Source of the DNA: Candidatus Halomonas stercoripullorum
GTDB taxonomy: Bacteria > Pseudomonadota > Gammaproteobacteria > Pseudomonadales > Halomonadaceae
Assembly (NCBI GenBank): GCA_019114645.1
Contig: DXFC01000092.1
Coordinates: 1-17,998, forward strand
Reading direction: 5' to 3'
DNA length: 17,998 bases
Part shown: positions 1 to 8,800 of the stretch, piece by piece
How positions within the stretch are numbered: position 1 is the stretch's first letter
How the letters are laid out: every line of letters begins with the position of its first letter
The notes under the pieces: generated by a model
Told to the model about the DNA's origin: nothing
The model's database searches: none
The model's input: the letters and a program-made list of their open reading frames with translations, nothing else
Program-made: the position numbers and the translations under genes

Positions 1-10
1 GTTTCTTGTG

Positions 11-39
11 AAAAGCCCCTTCCTGTGAAGGGGCTTTTT
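11..39 (+). terminator. Rho-independent terminator upstream of rimP
   Basis: A perfect 12-bp stem (AAAAGCCCCTTC, loop CTGT, GAAGGGGCTTTT) runs into a short T tract. It ends a transcript entering from the left. In related genomes secG and a tRNA lie just upstream of rimP, but neither is visible here. The flanking A and T runs make it potentially bidirectional. Confidence 0.9.
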
Positions 40-159
40 GTTAGCGGCCCACTGGGGATTTCGGTCGTCAGGGCTTATTCGGGCAACGCCAATCAGCCAC
101 CTAGCTTATCTATACACTCCCGGCCAGGTGCCTGATGCAACGGCTGTAGGAGCTTCTCT

Positions 160-621
160 ATGGCACTCAAGGATGCTGCGCTGTACGCGCTGATCGAGCC
201 GGTAGTCACCGCGATGGGATTTGAGCTCTGGGGTATTGAATACCTGGCCCAGGGTAAGCATACCCGCTTGGTGATCTACATTGATCATGCAGAGGGCGTG
301 AGCGTGGACCACTGTGCCGATATCAGCCGACAGGTCAGTGGTGTGCTTGATGTGGAGGATCCCATCCCAGGTGAATATCGCCTGGAGGTTTCGTCGCCGG
401 GTATGGATCGCCCACTCTTCACCCTCGATCACTTTGCCCGCTATGCGGGGCATGACGTAGCACTGAAGCTACGCACCCCGTTCGAAGGGCGACGCAAGTT
501 TCAGGGCCTGCTGGCAGGTATTGAAGCGGACGAAGTGCTGTTGCAGCTCGATGGTGAGGAATACTGCTTTCCCATTGAAAGTATTGATCAGGCGCGGGTA
601 GTACCGCGCTTCGAGAACTGA
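160..621 (+). CDS. rimP: Ribosome maturation factor RimP
   Basis: Cytoplasmic factor needed for maturation of the 30S subunit. The protein is 153 aa, the usual length. The N-terminal alpha/beta domain carries the family signature around residues 67-86 (IPGEYRLEVSSPGMDRPLF), followed by an SH3-like C-terminal domain with the stretch FEGRRKFQG. The ATG at 160 is preceded by TAGGAG at 147-152 with 7-nt spacing, which supports this start. It is the first gene of the rimP-nusA-infB-rbfA-truB cluster and nusA follows after 53 bp. The 120 bp between the upstream terminator and the start must hold the operon promoter. A TATACA at 111-116 is a possible -10, but I see no convincing -35. Confidence 0.97.
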   Translation: MALKDAALYALIEPVVTAMGFELWGIEYLAQGKHTRLVIYIDHAEGVSVDHCADISRQVSGVLDVEDPIPGEYRLEVSSPGMDRPLFTLDHFARYAGHDVALKLRTPFEGRRKFQGLLAGIEADEVLLQLDGEEYCFPIESIDQARVVPRFEN

Positions 622-674
622 GGCGGCGGACTGAACTGGGCGCCCCAAGAACAAGTTTCTGGCGAGGCAAAGGT

Positions 675-2168
675 ATGAGCAAAGAAATTCTGACGGTCGT
701 TGATGCGATCTCCAACGAGAAGGGTGTGCCCCGCGAAGTCATATTCGAGGCTGTGGAGGCGGCGCTGGCCAGTGCGTCGCGTAAGCGCTTCGAGGGGCTG
801 GAAGTCAATGTGCGAGTCCATATTGATCGTCAAACCGGCGACTACGAGACCTTCCGCCGCTGGACAGTGGTGGAAGACGACGAGTTCGAGAATCCGGATG
901 CTGAAATCAAGGAGTCCTTTGCCGGTCGCCGTGAACCCCCGCTCAAGCTGGGTGATGTGGTTGAAGAGCTGATCGAGAATGCCACCTTTGGCCGTATCGC
1001 GGCACAGACAGCCAAGCAGGTGATTGTACAGAAAGTCCGTGAGGCCGAGCGCGCCGAGGTGGTACGCCAGTACGCCGAGCGTGAAGGCGAGCTGGTCGCC
1101 GGGATCGTCAAGAAGGCGACCCGTGATGGCCTGGTCGTTGACCTGGGTGACAACGCCGAGGCGTTTCTGCCGCGTAGCGAGATGATTCCCGGTGAACGTT
1201 ATCGCATGAATGACCGCGTGCGGGCTCTGTTGCACAAGGTGGACCCTGAGGCGCGTGGCGCACAACTGATTTTGTCACGCACCTGCCCGGAGCTGATCAT
1301 GGAGTTGTTCAAGATCGAGGTTCCCGAGATCGCTGAGCAGCTTATTGAAATCAAGGGTGCGGCGCGTGATCCGGGCTCGCGGGCCAAGATCGCGGTCAAG
1401 ACCAATGACCGCCGCATCGATCCGGTGGGTGCCTGTGTCGGCATGCGTGGGTCACGTGTGCAGGCGGTATCCGGCGAGCTGCAGAATGAGCGTGTCGATA
1501 TCATCCTGTGGGATGACAACCCGGCCCAGCTCGTTATCAATGCCATGGCGCCTGCGGATGTTGCGTCGATTTTGGTCGACGAGGAAACGCATGCCATGGA
1601 TGTTGCCGTGGCCGAGGATAATCTGGCCCAGGCGATTGGTCGCAGTGGGCAGAATGTCCGCCTTGCTTCTGAACTGACCGGCTGGCGTATCAACGTCATG
1701 ACCGAGACCGAGGCGGAAGACAAGCGCGAAGAGGAAGTCGACAGTCTGGTCGAGCAGTTTATCCAGCATCTGGATATCGAGGAGGACCTTGCCCGATTGC
1801 TGGTCGAGGAAGGCTTCACCACACTGGAAGAAATTGCTTATGTGCCCCTCGAAGAGATGCTCGAGATCGAGGAGCTTGATGAAGAGTTGGTAGAAGAGCT
1901 GCGCGCCCGCGCCAAGGATGAGCTGCTGACGCTGGCCATCGCCTCTGAAGAGCAGCTGGACGGTGCACAGCCGGCCGATGATCTGCTTGAGATGGAAGGG
2001 ATGGAGCGTCATCTGGCTTTCACTCTGGCGAGCCGGGATATCACCACCATGGAGGACCTTGCCGAGCAGTCCGTCGACGATCTGATGGATATCGAGGGCA
2101 TGGACGAGGAGCGCGCTGCAGCACTGATCATGGCTGCCCGTGCGCCCTGGTTCGAGAACGAACAGTAA
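675..2168 (+). CDS. nusA: Transcription termination/antitermination factor NusA
   Basis: Binds RNA polymerase and nascent RNA, and modulates pausing, termination and antitermination. The 497-aa length matches E. coli NusA (495). Visible parts are the N-terminal polymerase-binding domain (about 1-125), an S1 domain from about residue 138, KH1 with GMRG at 256-259, KH2 with GRSG at 322-325, and two acidic helix-hairpin-helix repeats in the last 130 residues (around LLVEEGFTTLEEIA and LASRDITTMEDLAEQ), as in long gammaproteobacterial NusA proteins. ATG 675 has GAGG at 664-667 in front of it. It sits 53 bp after rimP and 27 bp before infB, consistent with one operon. Confidence 0.98.
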   Translation: MSKEILTVVDAISNEKGVPREVIFEAVEAALASASRKRFEGLEVNVRVHIDRQTGDYETFRRWTVVEDDEFENPDAEIKESFAGRREPPLKLGDVVEELIENATFGRIAAQTAKQVIVQKVREAERAEVVRQYAEREGELVAGIVKKATRDGLVVDLGDNAEAFLPRSEMIPGERYRMNDRVRALLHKVDPEARGAQLILSRTCPELIMELFKIEVPEIAEQLIEIKGAARDPGSRAKIAVKTNDRRIDPVGACVGMRGSRVQAVSGELQNERVDIILWDDNPAQLVINAMAPADVASILVDEETHAMDVAVAEDNLAQAIGRSGQNVRLASELTGWRINVMTETEAEDKREEEVDSLVEQFIQHLDIEEDLARLLVEEGFTTLEEIAYVPLEEMLEIEELDEELVEELRARAKDELLTLAIASEEQLDGAQPADDLLEMEGMERHLAFTLASRDITTMEDLAEQSVDDLMDIEGMDEERAAALIMAARAPWFENEQ

Positions 2169-2195
2169 ACAGGTCACGGGCTGAGGAGGGTCGAG

Positions 2196-4709
2196 ATGTC
2201 AGAAATGACCGTTAAAGATTTTGCCGCAAAGGTGGGCCGCGATGTGCCCCGCCTGCTGGAACAGATGAAAGAAGCGGGACTTGAGCACAAGTCTGAAAAA
2301 GATGCCGTGTCCGAAGAGGACAAGCGCAAGCTGCTCGATTACCTGACCAAGAGCCATGGTGGCCCGGGGGCGCGCAACCGTATCACGCTGACACGCCAGA
2401 CGCGCAGCCGGATCAAGACCGGTGAGCGCGGCAAGACAATCGAAGTTCAAGTACGCAAGAAGCGTACTTATGTGAAGCGCGAGGAGCCCAAGGAAGAGGC
2501 ACCGCAAGCTGAAGAGAGTGGCCCGCGTCAACTGGTAGGGGACATGGCTTCAGCCGAAGCGCGGCGCGAGGCGGAAGAAGAAAAAGCCCGTACCGAGGCG
2601 GCCAGGCAGGCGGCGGCAGAGGCTGAGGAAAAAGCGGCCGCGGAAGCGGAAGCAGCGAAAGCCAGCGAAGCCATTGAGATTCCGGTGCCCGAGCTAAATG
2701 TGGAGGGGTTGTCAACTGACCCAGAGCCCCCGGCTCCGCCCAAGGAAGGCCGCAGTGATCGGCGTACTGCACCGCCCAAGAAAACGTCGGCCAAGAAAGG
2801 CCGCCACGATCGCGATGACGACGACCGTGGCGATCGTGAAGAGCGTCGCCGTGGTGGTGGTGCCAAGAAGACCCGGCGTGCGGAACGTCGTGGCGGACGC
2901 CGTGGCTCCACGCAGGGTGGCGGCAAGCACGGTTTCCAGAAACCGACGCAGCCGATCGTGCGTGAAGTGTCGATTCCTGAGTCGATCAGTGTTGCCGAGC
3001 TGGCGGACAAGATGTCGATCAAGGCCAATGAAGTCATCAAGGCCATGTTCACCATGGGTGCTGCGGTGACCATCAACCAGACCATTGATCAGGACACGGC
3101 GGCCATCGTGGTCGAAGAGATGGGCCACACTCCCAAACTGATCAAGGATGACGCCCTCGAAACCGAAATGCTCGAAGGCATCTCCTACGAAGGCGAGCAG
3201 ATCACGCGCTCACCGGTGGTGACCGTCATGGGCCACGTTGACCACGGCAAGACCTCGCTGCTCGACTATATTCGCAAGGCCAAGGTGGCTCCCGGCGAAG
3301 CGGGGGGGATTACACAGCACATCGGCGCCTATCACGTTGAGGGCGAGCATGGTGGTGTGACCTTCCTCGATACGCCGGGACACGCGGCATTTACCGCCAT
3401 GCGTGCGCGCGGCGCCAAGGCGACCGACGTGGTTATCCTGGTCGTGGCCTCGGATGACGGTGTGATGCCGCAGACGATTGAGGGCATTGAGCACTCCCGG
3501 GCTGCTGACGTTCCGTTGGTGGTGGCGATTACCAAGATTGACAAGCCCACGGCGGATCCCGACCGGGTCAAGAACGAGTTGTCCCAGCACGGCGTGATCT
3601 CGGAAGAATGGGGTGGCGACACCCAGTTTGTCCACGTCTCGGCCAAGACCGGCGAGGGGATTGATGAGCTGCTTGAAGCTGTACTGCTGGTGTCGGAAGT
3701 GCTTGAGCTCACGGCGGTGCCGGAAGCGCCTGCCAAGGGTGTGGTGATCGAATCGCGTCTTGACAAGGGGCGTGGTCCGGTAGCTACCGTACTGGTACAG
3801 AACGGTACCCTGAAGCGCGGCGACATCGTACTGGCTGGCTTGCACTATGGTCGTGTGCGCGCATTGACCAATGAGCTGGGCAGGCAGGTCGAATCAGTGG
3901 GCCCGGCCATGCCGGTTGAGATCCAGGGGCTTGACGGTACGCCTGAGGCGGGTGACGACTTCATGGTCGTGGCCGATGACAAAAAGGCCCGTGAAGTGGC
4001 CAACTTCCGTCAAGGCAAGTACCGCGAGGTACGCCTGGCTCGCCAGCAGAAGGCCAAGCTGGAGAACATGTTCAGCCAGATGGGCCAGGACGAGGTGGCC
4101 AAGGTCAACATCGTGCTCAAGGCCGACGTACAGGGTTCGCTGGAAGCGATCAAGGGCGCACTGGAAGAGCTCTCCACCGACGAAGTGGAAGTGGCGGTGG
4201 TTTCCTCAGGAGTGGGCGGTATCACCGGTACCGACGCTAACCTGGCGCTGGCTTCCGAAGCCACGGTGATCGGCTTCAACGTACGTGCCGATGCCGCTGC
4301 GCGTGAAATCATTGAGCGTGAAGGGTTGGATCTACGCTACTACAGTGTGATTTACCAGCTCATCGACGAGGTCAAGCTCGCCATGAGCGGCATGCTGGCA
4401 CCGGAGTGGAAAGAAGAAATCGTCGGCGTGGCTGAGGTTCGCGACGTCTTCCGTGCTCCCAGGATTGGTGCTGTGGCAGGTTGTATGGTGGTGGAAGGCA
4501 CTGTCTACCGCAGCAAGAAGATCCGTGTGTTGCGTGACAACGTGGTCATCTATGAGGGCGAGCTGGAATCACTGCGCCGCTTCAAGGATGACGTACAGGA
4601 AGTGCGCAACGGCATGGAGTGCGGTATCGGTGTCAAGAACTACAACGATGTTCAGGTCGGCGACAAGATCGAGGTGTTCGATCAGGTCAAGGTCGAGCGG
4701 ACGCTGTAA
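2196..4709 (+). CDS. infB: Translation initiation factor IF-2
   Basis: GTPase that places initiator tRNA on the 30S subunit and promotes subunit joining. The 837-aa protein is a typical long gammaproteobacterial form. It has an N-terminal IF2-N module (about 4-50), a charged Ala/Glu- then Arg/Lys-rich linker (about 90-250), a second IF2-N module (about 260-310) and the G domain. G motifs are GHVDHGKT at 346-353 (G1), DTPGH from 392 (G3), TKID from 446 (G4) and SAK from 482 (G5). Domains II, III and IV follow. G4 reads TKID where E. coli has NKID. The ATG has a strong GAGGAGGG at 2183-2190. The overlapping ORFs in this Arg/Lys-rich stretch are frame shadows. Confidence 0.98.
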   Translation: MSEMTVKDFAAKVGRDVPRLLEQMKEAGLEHKSEKDAVSEEDKRKLLDYLTKSHGGPGARNRITLTRQTRSRIKTGERGKTIEVQVRKKRTYVKREEPKEEAPQAEESGPRQLVGDMASAEARREAEEEKARTEAARQAAAEAEEKAAAEAEAAKASEAIEIPVPELNVEGLSTDPEPPAPPKEGRSDRRTAPPKKTSAKKGRHDRDDDDRGDREERRRGGGAKKTRRAERRGGRRGSTQGGGKHGFQKPTQPIVREVSIPESISVAELADKMSIKANEVIKAMFTMGAAVTINQTIDQDTAAIVVEEMGHTPKLIKDDALETEMLEGISYEGEQITRSPVVTVMGHVDHGKTSLLDYIRKAKVAPGEAGGITQHIGAYHVEGEHGGVTFLDTPGHAAFTAMRARGAKATDVVILVVASDDGVMPQTIEGIEHSRAADVPLVVAITKIDKPTADPDRVKNELSQHGVISEEWGGDTQFVHVSAKTGEGIDELLEAVLLVSEVLELTAVPEAPAKGVVIESRLDKGRGPVATVLVQNGTLKRGDIVLAGLHYGRVRALTNELGRQVESVGPAMPVEIQGLDGTPEAGDDFMVVADDKKAREVANFRQGKYREVRLARQQKAKLENMFSQMGQDEVAKVNIVLKADVQGSLEAIKGALEELSTDEVEVAVVSSGVGGITGTDANLALASEATVIGFNVRADAAAREIIEREGLDLRYYSVIYQLIDEVKLAMSGMLAPEWKEEIVGVAEVRDVFRAPRIGAVAGCMVVEGTVYRSKKIRVLRDNVVIYEGELESLRRFKDDVQEVRNGMECGIGVKNYNDVQVGDKIEVFDQVKVERTL

Positions 4710-4727
4710 TCGTAGCGGGAGTGAAGC

Positions 4728-5138
4728 ATGCGCGAATTCAAGCGTACCGACCGGGTAGGTGACCAGCTGCAGAAAGAGCTGGCCGTGCTGATTCAGCGCG
4801 AGGTCAAGGATCCACGCTTGGGCATGGTCACGGTCAGCGGGGTCACGGTCAGCCGTGACTTCGGCTATGCCGATGTCTATGTGACGCTGCTGGGCGAGGA
4901 TAGCCCCGAGCGGGTGAAGGAGAACCTCAAGGTGCTGCGGCAGGCGGGCGGCTTTCTGCGCAGCCAGATCGCCCGGCGCATCAAGCTGCGTCATGTGCCC
5001 GAACTACGTTTTCATTATGACGAGAGCGTGGTGCGTGGCCAGCGGCTCTCCTCGCTGATTGAGCAAGCGGTATCCAGTGACCGTGAGCGTCAGGCGGGAG
5101 CTGTGCAAGATACCAATGGCACGGAAGAACATGACTGA
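4728..5138 (+). CDS. rbfA: 30S ribosome-binding factor RbfA
   Basis: KH-fold factor that binds late 30S precursors near the 5' end of 16S rRNA and helps cold adaptation. At 136 aa it is normal for the family. The typical opening (REFKRTDRVGDQLQKELA), the central VTVSGVTVSRDFGYADVYVT and the region ending LRFHYDESV are all present, followed by a short polar tail. The ATG at 4728 has GGGAG at 4717-4721. It starts 18 bp after infB, and its stop codon shares one base with the truB start (TGATG), implying translational coupling. Confidence 0.97.
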   Translation: MREFKRTDRVGDQLQKELAVLIQREVKDPRLGMVTVSGVTVSRDFGYADVYVTLLGEDSPERVKENLKVLRQAGGFLRSQIARRIKLRHVPELRFHYDESVVRGQRLSSLIEQAVSSDRERQAGAVQDTNGTEEHD

Positions 5139-6055
5139 TGGCAAGACGCCGTCGCGGTTTGCCAGTGGATGGGGTGCTGTTGCTCGACAAACCCCAGGGG
5201 CTGTCGAGTAATCAAGCGCTTCAGCAGGTGCGGCGTTTGCTGCAAGCACAGAAAGCGGGGCATACGGGAACGCTGGATCCCATGGCGACTGGCTTGCTAC
5301 CGGTATGCCTGGGTGAGGCAACGAAATTCTCGGCCCAGCTGCTGGAGGCCGACAAGACTTACCGTACGCGGGTGCAGCTCGGTGTGGTGACTGATACCGG
5401 GGATGCCGAGGGCGAGGTGGTTGAGCGCCATCCGGTGGCTCCGTTAAGTGTCACGGAAATTGAGCATGTCCTGGAGCGGTTTCGGGGCGAGATCGAACAG
5501 ACGCCACCCATGTATTCGGCGCTCAAGCACCAGGGGCGCAAGCTGTATGAGCTGGCTCGCGAAGGCAAGACAGTCGAACGTGCAGTACGCCGTGTGACAG
5601 TGTATGATGCGCGGCTGCTTGCGGTTGAAGGCACTGCCTTCGAGCTTGAGGTGCGGGTCAGCAAGGGTACCTATATCCGTACCCTGGCCGAGGATATCGG
5701 CCGTGCGCTGGGTTGTGGGGCGCACATTACGGCATTGCGGCGGCTTGCCACCGGTCCCTTTGGGGCGGAAGGCATGCTAACGATCGATAGGCTGGAGGCC
5801 CTGCCCGATCAAGCGGCACGTGAGACAGCTCTGCTGCCGGTCGATGTGCTGGTGGCACATTTGCCGCGTCTCGCACTGGATGAGGCGGCCCGACAGCGGA
5901 TCATGCAGGGCCAGCCGGTGAGGCTCGACGTGAATGATATCGCGATCGGGGAGCTGGCAAGACTCTACAGCGCTGAGACCTTTATCGGACTCGGCGTGGT
6001 AAGCGGCCCACAGGAAGTGGCGCCGAAACGGCTGCTGAGTACGGCAGCCGCATAA
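5138..6055 (+). CDS. truB: tRNA pseudouridine(55) synthase TruB
   Basis: Converts U55 of the tRNA T loop to pseudouridine and acts as a tRNA chaperone. The 305-aa protein has the catalytic motif GTLDPMATGLL with the nucleophilic Asp at residue 47, and the later conserved stretches KTYRTRVQLG, TPPMYSALKHQG and VSKGTYIRTLAEDIG. The C-terminal part after residue 250 is the weakly conserved PUA-like region. The start overlaps the rbfA stop by one base. After it lies a 106-bp gap that contains the rpsO leader and no clear terminator, so readthrough into rpsO is possible. Confidence 0.97.
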   Translation: MARRRRGLPVDGVLLLDKPQGLSSNQALQQVRRLLQAQKAGHTGTLDPMATGLLPVCLGEATKFSAQLLEADKTYRTRVQLGVVTDTGDAEGEVVERHPVAPLSVTEIEHVLERFRGEIEQTPPMYSALKHQGRKLYELAREGKTVERAVRRVTVYDARLLAVEGTAFELEVRVSKGTYIRTLAEDIGRALGCGAHITALRRLATGPFGAEGMLTIDRLEALPDQAARETALLPVDVLVAHLPRLALDEAARQRIMQGQPVRLDVNDIAIGELARLYSAETFIGLGVVSGPQEVAPKRLLSTAAA

Positions 6056-6095
6056 CGAAGCGGCCTGTCCGGCTGGCTTCCCCAGGGAGAGTTTC

Positions 6096-6157
6096 GAGAC
6101 TGCAAATATGCGTGGTCTCATACATTCACACTATTCAGGCATATTGCTACTGGAGAG
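6096..6157 (+). promoter_or_regulatory. Candidate S15-binding pseudoknot in the rpsO leader
   Basis: GAGAC (6096-6100) pairs with GTCTC (6115-6119), closing a 14-nt loop. The loop sequence GCAAATATGC is complementary, with one bulged A, to GCATATTGC at 6139-6147, which ends just before the rpsO ribosome-binding site GGAGAG (6152-6157). A hairpin whose loop pairs with downstream sequence next to the SD is the layout of an H-type pseudoknot. In E. coli, S15 represses its own mRNA through such a pseudoknot. The assignment here rests on base pairing alone. Confidence 0.45.
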
Positions 6158-6161
6158 ACAG

Positions 6162-6431
6162 ATGGCACTGACCACTGAGCAAAAAAGCGCAATCATCAAG
6201 GAATTCGGTCGCGGCGAGAATGACACCGGATCCGCAGAAGTTCAGGTGGCCCTGCTGAGCGCCAACATCGACGGCCTGCAGGAGCACTTCAAAACCAACA
6301 AGCACGATCACCACTCACGTCGTGGCCTGATCCGCATGGTTAACCAGCGTCGTAAGCTGCTGGATTATCTGAAGCGCAAGGATCTGACGCGCTATCAGGA
6401 ACTGATTCAGCGTCTCGGCCTGCGTCGCTAA
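6162..6431 (+). CDS. rpsO: 30S ribosomal protein S15
   Basis: Primary 16S rRNA-binding protein of the 30S platform. The 89-aa protein beginning MALTTEQKSAIIKEFG has the standard S15 length and the conserved HHSRRGLIRMVNQRRKLLDYL segment. An in-frame ATG at 6108 would add 18 unrelated residues. I reject it because GGAGAG at 6152-6157 is correctly spaced for 6162 and all S15 proteins begin here. It sits between truB and pnp, as in most gammaproteobacteria, and is followed by its own terminator. The leader may carry an S15 autoregulatory structure. Confidence 0.98.
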   Translation: MALTTEQKSAIIKEFGRGENDTGSAEVQVALLSANIDGLQEHFKTNKHDHHSRRGLIRMVNQRRKLLDYLKRKDLTRYQELIQRLGLRR

Positions 6432-6452
6432 GCGTCGCTAGCGGGAATAAAG

Positions 6453-6478
6453 CGGGCAGCCTCAGGGCTGCCCGTTTT
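6453..6478 (+). terminator. Rho-independent terminator of rpsO
   Basis: A 9-bp perfect GC-rich stem (CGGGCAGCC, loop TCAG, GGCTGCCCG) is followed by TTTT, starting 22 bp after the rpsO stop. It separates rpsO from pnp. In E. coli some rpsO-pnp readthrough occurs, and the short T run would allow that here. Confidence 0.88.
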
Positions 6479-6531
6479 GCATTGCAGGAGTGAAAACCGC
6501 TCTATAGGTGGCTCTCACGCGCGTCAAGCCC

Positions 6532-6537
6532 TAAAAT
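6532..6537 (+). promoter_or_regulatory. Possible -10 element for pnp
   Basis: TAAAAT matches the sigma-70 -10 consensus at five of six positions and lies 57 bp before the pnp GTG. No good -35 is seen at 16-18 bp, so this is tentative. A short hairpin (ATGGTCG with CGACC.AT, 6536-6561) lies directly downstream. Confidence 0.3.
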
Positions 6538-6594
6538 GGTCGCCGAGTCAGAAACGACCCATACATGAGAAAAGCAAAGTTGAAGGAAGTCGCC

Positions 6595-8721
6595 GTGAAT
6601 CCGGTCAAGAAAACATTTCAGTACGGTCGCAGCACCGTCACCCTGGAAACCGGGCGCATCGCCCGCCAGGCCACTGGTGCCGTCATGGTCACCATGGACG
6701 AGACAGTGGTGCTATGCACCGTGGTCGCTCGCAAGGAAACCAAGCCTGGGCAGGACTTCTTCCCGCTCTCCGTGCATTACCAGGAGAAGACCTATGCCGT
6801 GGGCAAGATCCCCGGCGGCTTCTTCAAACGTGAAGGGCGCCCTACCGAGAAGGAAACCCTCACTTCTCGCTTGATCGACCGCCCCATTCGCCCGCTGTTC
6901 CCGAATGGTTTCATGAACGAAGTGCAGGTCATCTGTACGGTGCTCTCCACCGATCGTAATCATGACCCGGATATCGCTGCGATGTTGGGCACCTCCGCCG
7001 CGCTGACCATTTCCGGCGTTCCTTTCAATGGACCGATTGCCGCCGCGCGGGTGGGCTTCAATGAAGACCAGGGCTACTTCCTCAACCCCACCGTTGCGGA
7101 GCTTGCCGAGTCCGAGCTGGACATGGTCGTTGCCGGTACCCAGCAGGCGGTGCTGATGGTTGAATCCGAGGCGGCAGAGCTGCTCGAAGACGAGATGCTG
7201 GGCGCTGTCCTGTTTGGCCACCAGGAGATGCAGGTCGCTATTGCCGCGATCAATGAGCTGGCTGCTGAAGCCGCCAAGCCCAAGTGGGAGTGGCAGGCGC
7301 CGGCTGAGAATACCGGACTCAAGGAAGCGGTATCCGGAGCCTTCGCAGCCAAGATTGGCGAAGCCTACCGTATCACCGACAAAATGGCGCGTCAGGACGC
7401 CCTGGCCGAGCTCAAGGAGCAGGCAGTGGCACAGCTGGCCGGTGAAGAAGAGGGCCAGTATTCAGCTGACGAGGTCAAAGGCGTTTTTGCCGGTCTCGAG
7501 AAGCATGTCGTACGCTCCCGTGTGATTGCGGGCGAGCCGCGTATCGATGGGCGTGACCACAAGACCGTGCGCCCATTGGCTATCGAAGTGGGTAGCCTGC
7601 CCAAGACTCACGGCTCGGCAATTTTCACCCGTGGCGAGACCCAGGCAATTGTGATCGCGACCCTGGGTACGCTGCGTGATGCCCAGCTGATCGAATCGCT
7701 GGAAGGCGAGCGCAAGGATCGCTTCCTGATGCACTACAACTTCCCTCCCTATAGTGTTGGCGAAGCGGGTTTCATGGGCGGTCCCAAGCGGCGTGAAATC
7801 GGACACGGTCGCCTGGCGCGGCGCGGTGTCGAAGGCATGTTGCCGAGTGAAGCGGATTTCCCCTATACCATTCGTGTGGTGTCCGAGATCACCGAGTCCA
7901 ACGGCTCCAGCTCCATGGCGTCGGTATGTGGGGCTTCACTGGCACTGATGGATGCCGGTGTCCCGCTGAAAGCACCAGTGGCAGGTATCGCCATGGGGCT
8001 GGTGAAGGACGATACCGGCTTTGCCGTACTCACCGATATCCTGGGTGACGAAGACCACCTGGGCGATATGGACTTCAAGGTGGCGGGTAGCGCTGCCGGC
8101 GTCACCGCGCTGCAGATGGACATCAAGATTGAGGGGATCAACGAAGAGATCATGGAGCGCGCTCTCGAGCAGGCCCATGCAGCGCGTTTGCACATCCTCG
8201 AGCAGATGAACGAGGTGATCGCCCAGAGCCGTGCCGAGATCTCCGAAAACGCCCCCTCCATGGCTACCATCAAGATCGATCCGGAAAAAATCCGCGATGT
8301 GATCGGCAAAGGCGGTGCGACGATTCGCAAGATCTGCGAAGACACTGGCGCTTCCATCGATCTCGACGACGACGGCACCGTACGTATCTACGCCGATGAC
8401 AAGGTGGCGGCCAAGAAGGCGATCGATACCGTGCTGGCCATCACTGCCGAAGCCGAGATCGGTAAGCTCTATCGTGGCAAGGTGGTGCGTATCGCTGACT
8501 TCGGCGCTTTCGTCAACATTATGCCGGGCACCGACGGCCTGGTGCACATCTCGCAGATTGTGCCCGAGCGGGTCAATGACGTGCGTGATTTCCTCAATGA
8601 AGGTGACGAAGTCGTGGTCAAGGTGCTCGACATCGACAACCGCAACCGCGTGAAGCTCACCATCAAGGAGATCACCCCGGAAGAGAAGAGCGCTTTCGAA
8701 GCGGCCGAGACGGCGGAATAA
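6595..8721 (+). CDS. pnp: Polyribonucleotide nucleotidyltransferase (PNPase)
   Basis: Phosphorolytic 3'-5' exoribonuclease and degradosome partner. The chosen start is GTG 6595, giving 708 aa that begin (M)NPVKKTFQYG like other PNPases. GAAGGAAG at 6582-6589 fits it. The in-frame ATG at 6565 would add ten unconserved residues and lacks an SD. In order: first RNase PH domain, all-helical linker, second RNase PH domain with GGPKRREIGHGRLARR and the metal-binding acidic cluster DEDHLGDMD (about 485-493), a KH domain with IGKGG near 570-574, and an S1 domain from about 623 (GKVVRIADFGAFV). It is complete, and a strong terminator follows within 30 bp. Confidence 0.97.
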   Translation: MNPVKKTFQYGRSTVTLETGRIARQATGAVMVTMDETVVLCTVVARKETKPGQDFFPLSVHYQEKTYAVGKIPGGFFKREGRPTEKETLTSRLIDRPIRPLFPNGFMNEVQVICTVLSTDRNHDPDIAAMLGTSAALTISGVPFNGPIAAARVGFNEDQGYFLNPTVAELAESELDMVVAGTQQAVLMVESEAAELLEDEMLGAVLFGHQEMQVAIAAINELAAEAAKPKWEWQAPAENTGLKEAVSGAFAAKIGEAYRITDKMARQDALAELKEQAVAQLAGEEEGQYSADEVKGVFAGLEKHVVRSRVIAGEPRIDGRDHKTVRPLAIEVGSLPKTHGSAIFTRGETQAIVIATLGTLRDAQLIESLEGERKDRFLMHYNFPPYSVGEAGFMGGPKRREIGHGRLARRGVEGMLPSEADFPYTIRVVSEITESNGSSSMASVCGASLALMDAGVPLKAPVAGIAMGLVKDDTGFAVLTDILGDEDHLGDMDFKVAGSAAGVTALQMDIKIEGINEEIMERALEQAHAARLHILEQMNEVIAQSRAEISENAPSMATIKIDPEKIRDVIGKGGATIRKICEDTGASIDLDDDGTVRIYADDKVAAKKAIDTVLAITAEAEIGKLYRGKVVRIADFGAFVNIMPGTDGLVHISQIVPERVNDVRDFLNEGDEVVVKVLDIDNRNRVKLTIKEITPEEKSAFEAAETAE

Positions 8722-8747
8722 ACCGCACTCGACTGACGCCGAAACGC

Positions 8748-8786
8748 AAACTGCCCCCATGGCTGAGCCATGGGGGCAGTTTTTTT
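8748..8786 (+). terminator. Strong terminator after pnp, between convergent pnp and phaA
   Basis: A 16-bp perfect stem (arms 8748-8763 and 8767-8782, loop TGA) is followed by a seven-T run at 8780-8786. It ends the pnp transcript. It may also weakly stop the convergent thiolase transcript, although only three U residues follow the stem on that strand. Confidence 0.93.
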
Positions 8787-8800
8787 GGTGCGGCTAGTGC

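Noticed and set aside
588..1265. 225-codon open frame opposite nusA
   Set aside because: It is a shadow of nusA, with no independent SD or protein family.
6108..6161. N-terminal extension of rpsO
   Set aside because: The 18 extra residues are not part of S15, and they overlap the proposed leader structure. The SD fits 6162.
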